Of a stretch of DNA of 64,000 nt, positions 26,415 through 36,802 are shown one piece after another; the stretch's first letter is position 1; each line of letters starts with the position of its first letter. The notes under the pieces are model-generated. The model had not been told where the DNA came from. It saw only the letters and a list, made by a program, of their open reading frames with translations, and ran no database searches. The position numbers and the translations under genes are program-made. The DNA is from Cladobotryum mycophilum (taxonomy: Eukaryota; Ascomycota; Sordariomycetes; Hypocreales; Hypocreaceae). The stretch spans positions 5,580,001 to 5,644,000 of the forward strand of contig CM071590.1 of the NCBI GenBank assembly GCA_036429605.1, given 5' to 3'.

Positions 26415-27643
26415 TTAGAGCAGCTTAACAACAGCCTTATGCCCATTCTTAGCAGCCCACGATAACGGCGTCTGACCATAGTTATCCTTAGCCTCAACGT
26501 CAGCGCCGTTCTCAATTAGCAGCTTAACAACAGCCTTATGCCCATTCTTAGCAGCCCACGATAACGGCGTCTTACCATACTCGCTATCCTTAGCCTCGAC
26601 GTCGGCGCCGTTCTCAATCAGCAGCTTAACAACAGCCTTATGCCCATTCTTAGCAGCCCACGATAACGGCGTCTTACCATACTCGCTATCCTTAGACTCG
26701 ACGTCGGCGCCGTTCTCAATTAGCAGCTTAACAACAGCCTCGTACCCATTCTCAGCAGCCCACGATAACGGCGTCTTACCATACTTGCTACCCTTAGACT
26801 CGACGTCGGCGCCGTTCTCAATCAGCAGCTTAACAACAGCCTCGTACCCATTCTCAGCAGCCCACGATAACGGCGTCTTACCATACTCGCTATCCTTAGA
26901 CTCGACGTCGGCGCCGTTCTCAATCAGCAGCTTAACAACAGCCTCGTACCCATTCTCAGCAGCCCACGATAACGGCGTCTTACCATACTCGCTATCCTTA
27001 GACTCGACGTCGGCGCCGTTCTCAATTAGCAGCTTAACAACAGCCTCGTACCCATTCTCAGCAGCCCACGATAACGGCGTCTTACCATACTCGCTATCCT
27101 TAGACTCGACGTCGGCGCCGTTCTCAATTAGCAGCTTAACAACAGCCTCGTACCCATTCTCAGCAGCCCATGATAACGGCGTCTGGCCATACTCGCTATC
27201 CTTGGCCTCGACGTCGGCACCTTTCTCAATCAGCAGCTTAATAATAGCCTCGTGCCCCCTCCTAGCAGCCCATGATAACGGCGTCTGACTATACTCGCTA
27301 TCCTTGGCCTCGACGTCGGCACCTTTCTCAATCAGCAGCTTAATAATAGCCTCGTGCCCCCCTAGCAGCCCATGATAACGGCGTCTGACCATACTTGCTA
27401 TCCTTAGACTCGACGTCGGCGCCGTTCTCAATTAGCAGCTTAACAACAGCCTCGTACCCATTCTCAGCAGCCCATGATAACGGCGTCTGGCCATACTCGC
27501 TATCCTTGGCCTCGACGTCGGCACCTTTCTCAATCAGCAGCTTAATAATAGCCTCGTGCCCCCTCCTAGCAGCCCATGATAACGGCGTCTGACTATACTC
27601 GCTATCCTTGGCCTCGACGTCGGCACCTTTCTCAATCAGCAGC
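26415..27643 (-). pseudogene. Out-of-frame ankyrin extension of the NLR-like gene
   Basis: Coding-quality ankyrin repeats continue past the stop of the upstream frame, but in two further reading frames. Frame two runs from the first 2-nt deletion (about 27658-27667) and stops right after the second (about 27354-27363). Frame three then runs to the stop at 26415 and holds nine complete repeats of 33-34 aa and one partial, ending in KAVVKLL. Sequence between the deletions stays clean of stops in the shifted frames, so the lesions look recent or reversible. It would be the C-terminal half of the repeat domain if the frame were continuous. It may also reflect an assembly error in near-identical repeats. 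Confidence 0.7.
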
Positions 27644-28075
27644 TTAATAATAGCCTCGTGCCCCCCTAGCAGCCCATGATAACGGCGTCTGACCATACTT
27701 GCTATCCTTAGACTCGACGTCGGCGCCGTTCTCAATTAGCAGCTTAACAACAGCCTCGTACCCATTCTCAGCAGCCCATGATAACGGCGTCTGGCCATAC
27801 TCGCTATCCTTGGCCTCGACGTCGGCACCTTTCTCAATCAGCAGCTTAATAATAGCCTCGTGCCCCCTCCTAGCAGCCCATGATAACGGCGTCTGACTAT
27901 ACTTGCTATCCTTAGACTCGACGTCGGCGCCGTTCTCAATCAGCAGCTTAACAACAGCCTCGTACCCATTCTCAGCAGCCCACGATAACGGCGTCTTACC
28001 ATACTCGCTATCCTTGGCCTCGACGTCGGCACCTTTCTCGACTAGCAGCTTGGTAACGCTATGATGACCGTAGTA
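26418..28075 (-). repeat. Near-identical 102-bp tandem ankyrin repeats
   Basis: About 16 consecutive units, nearly all 34 codons, each with the ankyrin core TPLSWAA...LLIENGADVE. DNA identity between neighbouring units is far higher than usual for ankyrin arrays; several adjacent units differ by only one to three bases. Two unit classes alternate: NGYEAVVKLLIENGADVES and RGHEAIIKLLIEKGADVEA, with a third (NGHKAVV) at the 3' end. Such internal homogeneity is known in fungal NLR-like genes and implies recent expansion or gene conversion. Confidence 0.9.
27108..27902 (-). repeat. 304-bp tandem duplication carrying a duplicated 2-nt deletion
   Basis: Sequence at about 27108-27598 matches 27412-27902 at a constant offset of 304 bp, that is three 102-bp units minus 2. 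Both copies hold the same shortened C-run: cgtgccccccta (plus strand) in place of the in-frame cgtgccccctccta found in neighbouring units. The deletion therefore arose once and was copied with the block. Confidence 0.85.
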
Positions 28076-30754
28076 CGATGCTACCGTGAGATCTGTAAAA
28101 TACTCGATATTTTGTATGCCTCCAGTCTTCCGATATATTCTAAACCATGCTGAGTAACTCTTCGGATCCGGAGCACAAATCCTCACGAAGAGAGATATAA
28201 TGCTAGTGCTATCGCTGATATCGGCCTTGCGGAAGTGAGCACCCCAATTCTTGGCCGAGTAATCTAATAGGCCGTGGTTATCGAGGGAGTCACCGCTTTG
28301 ATCATTTGTATTTGTCGAAAGGGCAACATCGGAATTTAAGAATTTTAGATACAGCACGCAGACCTCCGCAAGAACGGTGTGTGCATGATGAGTACTAATG
28401 GAGTGATACCAGCGCAGCTCTGACCGAATAGCTGTAGACGATACTAAATCTGCAAGGAGAAACTCGCGAGCTGTTTGATGAAGAAAATAAATGCAGTTCT
28501 GATGGACGGACACGAACAATCCACACAAAGATCTAAGACGCGACTTGAAGTCCTCGTCATCCTCCAAGTCAAGGTCCTGAAAGGATTTCGATGTGTATTC
28601 TATGTTCAGGGCAATATTCATTTCCGAGAGCTTTAGCGGCCGACTTGCTGCCAAGATGATGCTCAAAGCTTTCCGAACCATTCCATCCTTCTTGGACTTG
28701 TTAAGGATTTGCTCATATGCCTGGTTAATACTGCTCGGGAGTGTTGCAATAGCGGATTCGATCCCATTTGGCGTTTTCTTGAAATGTTCTTCCTCCAAGT
28801 AGTCGAATATAAGGTATACCCAAAGGTAGGTGCGGTGTTCAATCTTCAGTAGTTTTGTTTCTAGGTGGCTCTTGGTCTGGGGCGCGAGGTTCTTCTTCTC
28901 CGATAACCGATTCACCCGATACGTAATGACACGATTCACCTCCTGACTAATGGTGTCTGACTCTTCTTCTCCTGGTATACGGATATTTGGAAAAGCATCT
29001 AACAGCCCGTGAAACTTGGACACGATCTGCTCATACGGGCGACAGGTTAGAAGATACTTCAACTTGGCGGGACCCAATCGGTCGCCGCGAAATTGGCTCT
29101 GCATATTCTGCATCAGGCCCGCCAACTCTGATTCGGCGCATTCGTCCAGGGCATCAAGAACCACTATCACAGGCCCTGCCTCAGGATCATTTATAGCGTT
29201 TTGTAGAACCTCCCAGAGCGAATTTGTAGAATGGACCAAACCTTGCCCGTCCCGTTTGAATTGTGTCATGGCATATTTGATGAGAGAGGGCTTTTGACTG
29301 AAGAGCTGATGAAGTACTGCGCAAAGTGCTTGCCGGGCGGTGTTCTGATCTTGGTCTTTGAAGAAAAAGTAGCAGACAGTTGCCAATTTCCTCAGGCTGC
29401 GGTCGATTAAGTACTTGGCTAATACTGACTTTCCGCAGCCAGGATCCGCCGTGACTAACAGGGGGCCAGACTCCCTTTTTAACCACTCCTGGAAGTGCAT
29501 GTGCTTAAGGAACCAGAGGCAAGTGTCCTCGACCCTTTCCTCCACTCGATCTTTATACCACTCATATGTGGTGTCCTTGCCGCTGGTTGTGAGGCGAAAT
29601 AGCTGGTGACACTTTTGCTCGTCTTCGGACAGCTTCCTGTTAGCTAGATCCTTCTGGACTTGGAGCTGCTCCTTTACAATATCACGGTGCTCTTTTGCAA
29701 CCTCATGGACGCCTACATATAATATTAACATATGCTATTAGTCTAACTCCAAAACATGAGAATTACCGCATAGAATGTCGCCAATCTTCTTCTCAGCTTC
29801 AACTCTATTGGGGGCTATTCGATAAAGAAGATCACTTGCATATGCAGCAGCAGCCATCGCTGCATAGCCTTGCCATTGCTTGTTCTTGTGGGAATCCGAG
29901 TAGTCGCATATACCACGGATAACCAGGCAGGGAAAGTGATTCATTAACCCTGCCGCTTCCATCTCAAAGCATAGAATGTTCTCTTCTGCGGCAAGTTTAT
30001 CCCTAACCAAAGCATCTTTCATCAGTTGATTTCCCGAGGCAATAACACCGTAGTGGATCATCGGGTTGTCATCTTCTTCAGTCCGTTCGGATCGTAGTAT
30101 CAACTTTGAATGGTCAGTGCCGCAGGCTGTGGCACAAGATAAATCGTCATCTTCAGGATGCACAACTCCGGACTGATATAGCCTATCACTACTTGGGTCT
30201 GGCCGGCTGTATTTCTTCCGTAGTTTTGGCTTTTTCTGGAGAATATTGTTTATACTCTCTTCAAATTGATGGCCGTCGCTTTCGTATTGTGCCCTGAGTC
30301 CATTCACTGCCGCTCGTAGAACTGTAGGCGGCTGGTTCAAGACGCCCGTCCGTTGGAAGCTCTGATTTTGAATAGTCTTGCCAAAGTCGTACTGGAGCAC
30401 ACCACCCTTCCCATCTCGAGGAGCGCTGACGACGATGTCGCCCAGACGGAGATCATGTTTTTGACTGGGCGCAGCGCCACCGATGCCGACCATCAGACCA
30501 ATTCTGATATTAGGAAAGCTGTGCATCATATCGCTCGCAACACTTGCGGCGCGGGATGTGCCATACTCCCCATCAGGCAAGACGGCGATGACGACGTTGT
30601 GTTTCCCTATTTTCCCCAGGGTATAGTCGTTATTGTCATTGGGCGACACACGTTCTGGTCCTTCATGTTTCTCGTCAAGAAAAGCTTGTGCGGCGACGTA
30701 TTCTGTACTTAGGGCACAAATCCAGCCGACTGTGTAATCACTGGGGTTCGACAT
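27644..30754 (-). CDS. PNP_UDP-NACHT-ankyrin NLR-like (STAND) protein
   Basis: Two exons, 30754-29767 and 29712-27644, with a 54-bp intron (GTAATT...TAG); the spliced frame as it stands is 1018 aa. Residues 1-330 form a nucleoside phosphorylase-like domain: GWICALSTEYVAAQAFLDE at the start, VGIGGAAPS, LRLGDIVVSAP, FEMEAAGLMNHFPCLVIRG and the CDYSDSHKNKQWQGYAA end motif. A linker leads to a NACHT NTPase: P-loop ADPGCGKS (lysine about 424), Walker B VIVVLDALDEC (about 512-522), and LLTCRP. After a helical region, ankyrin repeats begin near residue 890; four are in frame before a 2-nt deletion adds GARGYY and stop. This architecture is one of the commonest fungal NLR-like types, proposed to act in non-self recognition and regulated cell death in the cytoplasm. 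More ankyrin units continue out of frame to 26415. Confidence 0.88.
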
Positions 30755-32461
30755 GATCGCTTGCGGGATGATCCAAACGCAAAGTAGACTGAGAAGAACG
30801 ATTAGTATTCGGTCGCCCAGGTTTCTCTGTAAGATCGCTTACCTCCACCTAGACAAGTTGAACCCGACTGCAGATAGCTAGTTCTACAACTAACTCGATA
30901 GCGTAGCTTGTCCCCGATCACAGGTCTCAATGGGATTTTTAGGATCCCTTCCAAACGGTAAATAATGAAGAATGAATTCACACTGCCAACTGCAACAATG
31001 TTGGGGGGGATCACAACAATGTGACAATTACTCGGGGAAAAAGCGGTTGGGCAACATTGGGCAGAAGCAAGATCTAGGCTATTAGCAATCTATGAGTAGA
31101 CATCCGCTGGGGCGCCCACTTTCTATAATATGAGCATCCTCGGGCCAATAAAATCGTTCCTACACCCGTATGGCAGGGCGGTACACATGGATATTGTGTT
31201 ATTATTGGAGAAGAAATATGACTTGGAGTCGCTAGTCATTATCCACAGTTGGCTCTTCGTCAGGTGGTGATCTAAGCCACTGCGTCTGCTTTGCTACCAG
31301 CTTGTACTTGATTCGGGAGAGCTTTATTGCAAATTGTCTAGCCTGTATCTCATCTGGCCAACAGGACATATATTCCTTGAGCCCTTGTTCAGCGTTCTGG
31401 CCGAGGCTCGTTCTGAGGCTCAATATTCCTAGTTGCTTGTGTAAAGTAGCGTCGCGGTAGCACCCGACATTTAGCGGCAGTGGATGCGTTAATTGAAACA
31501 TTGAAACCTATGCGGGGAGAAATTCAGAGCCCGCGTTTGCGGCGTTGCCCGATGTACGGGGCTTTAAGATATCGAGGACATGAGCACACGTCGCTGACAT
31601 GGGGTCCCCGATGAAGCTGACAGAGTCGAGTATGGCTGAAGCACATCGATTCATGTTGGTATAAAAAAAACTAGAACACGTTTTCCGAATTCGACAATAA
31701 TTTAGAATTGAAGTCTTCATTTTATTCAACACCACGATTGCGCGTGCATGAGAGGAAGGCAGGCTGATTGTTACGAACCAAATAGTCGTCAACGCATCGT
31801 GCGAGGAGAAGAACTCTAGCCTTAGTCAAACCCACCTATTGTAATATATATTATAGAGAGATGAGGCTCCAATCCCTACCCTACAGGGCAGCATAATCTA
31901 CTACTCCACTACCGACAAACTTTACAACCGATGCAACAGGCTATCTCAAGCCCCAATCTAAAGCTTATACAGTTTCGACGCAACGACAGGGCGTGGTTGC
32001 TTCGCATCGGCAGCATCCTGAGCATTTTCATTACCAAATTGGAAAATTTACCATTCGAGTGCATGGAACAAAGAGCAATTGGAATGTATACCTGTTGAGA
32101 GGTGGACAGCTGAGGTCATGCCCGAAGTAGCGCGACTAGAATGGCTTCAAGGCTTACACAAACCTTGCATCCTGGCTGTCAATATCCTCCGATGAGTTGT
32201 GCACCAAGTGATTGAGTCTCCCTGCCATGTTCCGGTTGCTTGGCTTGCGTGAATGAACAAAGCCTTATATCGCTCCCCTTTTAACCTCGGGGTCCCCTCT
32301 TTCGCATTTCCCTTCTCCTTTTGAAGGCGTACGCTTTTCTCGAGAACACGTCGGCAACAAAGTCAACTCTCCAGCAGGTATTTTGCGATGGGTTCTATTT
32401 TTCATCAAAAAAATATTCTGCATTTACATCTTCACACAGCTATATAATATTTTTTTCATTT
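30755..32461. other. Intergenic with unresolved minus-strand ORFs
   Basis: Upstream of the NLR-like gene. Minus-strand ORFs at 31792-31508 and 31501-31232 (94 and 89 aa) sit back to back; the second could follow an acceptor (GCATAG) at 31508. Upstream, an ATG at 32227 begins a short frame (MAGRLNHLVHNSSED) that could be spliced to give a peptide of about 54 aa. I recognise no family in any of these and cannot join them convincingly, so they may be remnants of a decayed gene. Confidence 0.3.
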
Positions 32462-33109
32462 TTAGGCAGGATAGGCATTAAGCAGCGCTTCGTAGACAGC
32501 AGTCAGTTCCTTGAATCCATCCTCAACACTGGATTGAAAGTGGGGGATGAGAGCAATAAGTCGATCTCCGTAAGGATCATCGAAGCTCTTCATACAACGG
32601 ATTGCCTCCCCGATACTAGCAATTCCACCCTTGGTGAGAAGGTCATGTTTTGCAAGGAGGTCCTTCAAGAAGCTGATTTCAGCATAGGCAGCCTTGAGAT
32701 TTCAGTCAGCGATACCCGGGAGAAGCCTCTTGCAGTTCTCTTTTCTTTTACGTACAGTGATTAACGCGTCTGTGATAAAGGACTGGTCATTGTCCGAGAG
32801 AACGGCACCCTTGATGTCTGAAATTCTCCCACTAGCTACACGGATAACGTTGGTCAAGGTTTTAATGTTTGCGTACACTTTCTAGTCAATTAATTAGACG
32901 CGATCCTGCAAGTCATAACATGGCACACTTACCGGTCCTTCGTAAACTACGTTCTCGGGTGTTAATTTCTCCATTTTGTCAACATATTCGGTAGTTGAAA
33001 TCGTGATCTCATGCAAGGGCGGGACAACAATATTCTTGGCTGTATCTGTAGCCCGAACCTGTAGCGCCGAGAGCACGACAGTGGCCAATGCAAGAGGTTT
33101 GAACAGCAT
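32462..33109 (-). CDS. Small secreted protein, unrecognised family
   Basis: Three exons on the minus strand: 33109-32933, 32881-32756, 32692-32462; introns 32882-32932 (GTAAGT...TAG, 51 bp) and 32693-32755 (GTACGT...GCTGAC...AAG, 63 bp). The joined frame is 177 aa. The N-terminus is a good signal peptide, MLFKPLALATVVLSALQVRA, followed by an acidic, mostly helical protein ending YEALLNAYPA. Apparent read-through of intron 2 hits a TGA, but a textbook branch site ends just before it, so this is an intron rather than a nonsense mutation. Size, signal peptide and helical content recall fungal hydrophobic-surface-binding (HsbA-like) proteins, but I see no decisive motif. It lies in the accessory island and could be an effector-like protein. 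Confidence 0.6.
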
Positions 33110-34688
33110 GATGGTAATATTCTCAATAGATCTAGACAAACAGCTTCAATGCTTATGCTTGTTAAAAAAAAGTTAACTGAAAAGCCACCCAGATTTCTTC
33201 TCTGGCAATGCGCTGTCTTAAATACCCGAGTTGTTTGGGAATTTTCAACTTGGTCAGATACATGACAGAGCATCTGTCTCAAAATCAAGCTGCGCAAAGG
33301 GGCGGTCTGCTGGAATCATAGTAGTAAAATATTTCCGACAGAAGACTCCATTTCTTTGTCTCGCGTCTATAAGCTGGTTACGGCAGGGAGACATTTTGAT
33401 TGCCGTCGTCTGACGTCTAATGCAATTGTTTACCTGCTCACCGAGAGTCTAGGGATAAATCACCCCACGCGGGCCTGGCAGGTACAAGGGATCCGTAGCG
33501 GCACGACGCCATTTTGCAAGGTTGAAGGGTACCCTGTTGGGAGGTTGGGCATTTAACAGCTGATGCGTGGCATGGATGCTTGATGGCACTCTGACCGGAA
33601 TTGCTACGCCAACGCTCTTTACGAAGTACAGTGTATCATTCCACCTCATTTTCCCAGCCTTCTCCCAACTACTGCCAACGTGAAGAAGCAAAGTTAATTA
33701 GTAGCTGTCTCGGCCACACATTGGCAGATCAACCCGGGAGCACAGATCCTGCATAGGTGTACAGAGTAAATATGTCTAATTTCCCCAGAGATTTGCCGCC
33801 TACAAACGAGCTTGAGCCTGTCACGGAAGGATAGCAAAAATGACCCCTCAAGAGTAGGTCAAAAACGCGCTGTAGATTTGCATACGCGGATGACTGTCTA
33901 ATAGAACACAAGTTATTACCTCCGCATATTCTGTTAAATCTATCTTTGACATTTGAAGCGCACGTCCTAGATATCCATGGTTGGATAAAGTCATAATCAA
34001 AAGTAATACACATCTACCCTATATAAAGAAGACAACAGCACTTCAGCTCACAGCTAGTGTTACGAAAGCGCATCGGATTATTGACACTAGACATGTGTCT
34101 ATCCTCTTCACACCCTCAGATTTGTTGCAAATATAGATTAGATTAGGTGGGAAACACAGGGCTACTAGTCCAAGCCTCTCGTCTCATGCTTTTCCACAGT
34201 ATTGGTGCGAGCAGATTTCAGCTCATCGTGGCTGTTCATTAGTTGTTTGCCCTGTGGCCTATCAATTGGGGATTCACATTAATCTTGTGTTTTCAAGCTA
34301 CGCCTTCAAACTGTTAGACGCATGGATTTTGCGTTTAATTTTACTAGGCGGCCGTGGCTCCGTACTTTCATCATCTCACCCTGCTCTTAACCGTCCAGTC
34401 TTGATTCCAGGTGCCTGATAACTCCCGAGATGATCCTACTGCCGGCCAGGTCCCTCAAACCATTGCTGTCAATATTGGACTATAGTCATGTAGGCCTAAA
34501 TTGGTCCTTTATTTGTGGACTTGCTACTTTGCATCGGCACACAGGCTAATGGTAGACTCAATCAGAGAAGTATAAAGTCATGGGTTTATGGCCTGGCAGT
34601 TAACTGGTCATGACTGTGCTGTGTCAAAGAACTCACGCTTTAGTGAGAACCCAAGTACTATTCGAATAAAGTCGGTTTGGGACTCATT
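33110..34688. other. Intergenic between secreted protein and FAD oxidase
   Basis: 1.6 kb with no supported gene. It contains the divergent promoters of the small secreted protein (minus) and the disrupted FAD oxidase (plus). Ordinary composition. Confidence 0.5.
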
Positions 34689-34918
34689 ATGAAGAACCAA
34701 ATTGGCCTTTCCATAGCCTTGGCGCTTTTTGGGAGCGCCGATGCAACAGGCACAAATCCCGTTTGCGTATGAAGATGCCAAGCTTATGGAGATTCTGAAT
34801 TTGTCGCGACTGACCACTTGGGTGTAGTGTCAGAGCCTTTCGTACAACTTTCCATCCATTTACTATGGACCTTCTTCTGCTGACTATACCCGACTCATCA
34901 ACAATCGTTGGTCCGATA

Positions 34919-34963
34919 ACGTAATCCATAAGCGAGTGGTACACACAAGCGAGTGGTACACCC
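34919..34963 (+). repeat. Left terminal inverted repeat of the pogo element
   Basis: Starts ACGTAATCCATAAGCG. It matches the reverse complement of 36758-36802 with a single mismatch at base 40. Inside it the motif aagcgagtggtacac occurs twice in tandem, 18 bp apart, perhaps two transposase-binding sites. Confidence 0.95.
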
Positions 34964-35017
34964 TTAATAGCCATATCTACCTCTATCACTATACATTAAA
35001 TTCCTCTACCATCTATT

Positions 35018-36493
35018 ATGGCAACACTTTCAAATGAGAATAGGATCTCTCTTGCCCTTCAATCTCTTCAAAAAGACCCAAATTTAAGTCTTAGAGCTGT
35101 AGCAAAAATCTACAATGTTAGTTGTATGACTCTTAGTCGGCGTCGCGCTGGTACACCATCAAGATGCGATACAAGAGCCAATTCAATGAATCTTACAAAA
35201 TCAGAAGAAGAGGCTATAGTTGAGCATATAATTGATCTATCTGCAAGATCATTTCCTCCTAGATTGCGTGGTGTTGAAGAAATGGCCAATCATCTACTGC
35301 GCGTACGCGACGCGCCACCAGTTGGCAAAAACTGGGCATCAAACTTCGTTAAACGCCAGCCAAAGCTCCGTACACGCTGGGCTCGCAAATACGACTATCA
35401 AAGAGCTCAATGTGAAGATCCAAAGCTTATAAGCAATTGGTTTGCACTTGTACGGAATATAAAGGCCAAATATGGGGTCCTTGATGATGATCTCTATAAC
35501 TTTGATGAGACTGGCTTCATGATGGGTATTATCTTTCCAGGCATGGTGGTTACGACTTCAGAAGGCCTTAAAAAGACGAAATTATCCCAGCCTGGCAATC
35601 GGGAGTGGGCAACTGTAATCCAAGGCGTCAATGCAATGGGCTGGGCAATACCACCACTCATTATCCTTGCTGCACAATACCATCTTGAGAATTGGTATCG
35701 AGAGTGTAATCTTCCAGCAGATTGGCGTATTGCAACAACAGAGAATGGCTGGACTACCAATGAGGTTGGCTTAGATTGGATTAAGCATTTTGATCGTCAT
35801 ACAGCTTCTCGTACAAAAGGGATCTATCGAATGCTTATCCTTGATGGCCACGAGAGCCACCACTCAACGGCATTTGAGCTCTATTGCAAGGAGCATAAGA
35901 TTATTACAGTCTGTATGCCTCCGCATTCCTCGCATATCCTTCAGCCATTGGATGTTGGTTGTTTTGGGCCATTGAAGCAGGCATACGGTCGGCAAATTGA
36001 GAAGTTAATGCGTATGCATATTACGCACATCAGCAAGGTTGACTTCCTCTGTGCTTTTCATACGACATTCTTTGCTACAATCAACGAGAAGAATATTACA
36101 GGAGGTTTTTCAGGAGCTGGTCTATTACCATTTAATCCACAGAGGGTTCTTTCGATGCTTGATATAGAATTACGAACATTAACACCTCCAAAAACGCTGC
36201 CTAAGCCCGTACAGCCTTGGGTCTCAAAAACACCAAAAAACGCACACGAGGCTAACTCACAGTCAGAGCATATAAAGAATTGTATTGCCGCTCATCAAGA
36301 TAGCTCTCCAACTTCAATGTTAAATGCGATTGACCAATTTACAAAGGGAGCAACGGCAATTATGCATCAAGTGGCATTTTTACGCGAAGAGGTCTCTGAA
36401 CTTCGTGCAGCAAATGAGGCATTAAGCAAGCGCCGCAGAGCAAAAAAACTCGCATACGACTTGGAGGCACATTTACTATTCAAGAAGGAATAG
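35018..36493 (+). CDS. DDE_1 transposase of the pogo/Fot element
   Basis: 491 aa, intron-free. Order: psq-type helix-turn-helix (about 8-48: LSLRAVAKIYNVSCMTLSRR), CENP-B/Tc5-type DNA-binding domain (about 58-125), then the DDE_1 catalytic core with D163 (NFDETGFMMG), D276 (MLILDGHESHHS) and D312 (PLDVGCFGPLK), 35 residues between the last two. All three acidic residues are present. It cuts and pastes the element via the 45-bp inverted repeats. The C-terminus ends LLFKKE, but the next 45 or so codons in another frame encode a CCHC knuckle, so the original protein was probably about 535 aa. The core is intact, so partial activity is conceivable. Confidence 0.93.
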   Translation: MATLSNENRISLALQSLQKDPNLSLRAVAKIYNVSCMTLSRRRAGTPSRCDTRANSMNLTKSEEEAIVEHIIDLSARSFPPRLRGVEEMANHLLRVRDAPPVGKNWASNFVKRQPKLRTRWARKYDYQRAQCEDPKLISNWFALVRNIKAKYGVLDDDLYNFDETGFMMGIIFPGMVVTTSEGLKKTKLSQPGNREWATVIQGVNAMGWAIPPLIILAAQYHLENWYRECNLPADWRIATTENGWTTNEVGLDWIKHFDRHTASRTKGIYRMLILDGHESHHSTAFELYCKEHKIITVCMPPHSSHILQPLDVGCFGPLKQAYGRQIEKLMRMHITHISKVDFLCAFHTTFFATINEKNITGGFSGAGLLPFNPQRVLSMLDIELRTLTPPKTLPKPVQPWVSKTPKNAHEANSQSEHIKNCIAAHQDSSPTSMLNAIDQFTKGATAIMHQVAFLREEVSELRAANEALSKRRRAKKLAYDLEAHLLFKKE

Positions 36494-36630
36494 ATCAATT
36501 GGATCAAAGGGATATAAATGAGCAACTAGAGCAAGAGAGACGGCAAGGAGGGTCTGCTCGTACGAAAGCTCCGCGCTGTAGCAAGTGCAGCAAGACTGGC
36601 CATAATATACGAACCTGTAAAGAAATTTAA
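36494..36630 (+). other. Frame-shifted CCHC zinc-knuckle tail of the transposase
   Basis: In the frame shifted at the seven-A run (36442-36448), codons continue through GGTFTIQEGIDQLDQRD and then CSKCSKTGHNIRTC, a C-X2-C-X4-H-X4-C knuckle, to the stop at 36628. One extra A would fuse this tail to the transposase. Other fungal transposases of this type often end in such a knuckle, as far as I recall. Confidence 0.75.
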
Positions 36631-36757
36631 GAAGGTAAGAAAGGTACATCTTTATCTAATACTATTATAATAATTATTTAATATATTTTTAATAGAAGGG
36701 CGTAGAAAAAAGCTACGAAGAGTTGGTTTTATTTTCTTCTAAATGGTGTACTAGGTG

Positions 36758-36802
36758 GGGTGCACCACTCGCTTGTGTGTACCACTCGCTTATGGATTAC
36801 GT
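36758..36802 (-). repeat. Right terminal inverted repeat of the pogo element
   Basis: Reverse complement of the left repeat with one mismatch; ends GGATTACGT followed by the TA target duplicate. Confidence 0.95.

Larger units (their letters stand above)
34919..36802 (+). mobile_element. Pogo/Fot-type DNA transposon, nearly intact
   Basis: 1884-bp element with 45-bp terminal inverted repeats and a TA target duplication (34917-34918 and 36803-36804), the hallmark of Tc1/mariner-pogo elements. It encodes a DDE_1 transposase on the plus strand. It sits inside exon 2 of the FAD oxidase, same orientation. The sequence shows no obvious RIP-style decay, so the insertion is probably recent. A one-base change in an A-run (36442-36448) cuts the C-terminal zinc knuckle off the transposase frame. 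Confidence 0.95.

Noticed and set aside
26785..27896. Long plus-strand ORFs made of a 34-aa repeat opposite the ankyrin array
   Set aside because: They are antisense shadows of the ankyrin repeats; their regularity only mirrors the 102-bp unit.
32720..32735. Apparent premature TGA in the secreted-protein gene
   Set aside because: It lies inside a canonical 63-bp intron (GTACGT...GCTGAC...AAG), immediately after the branch site, and the frame is kept without it.
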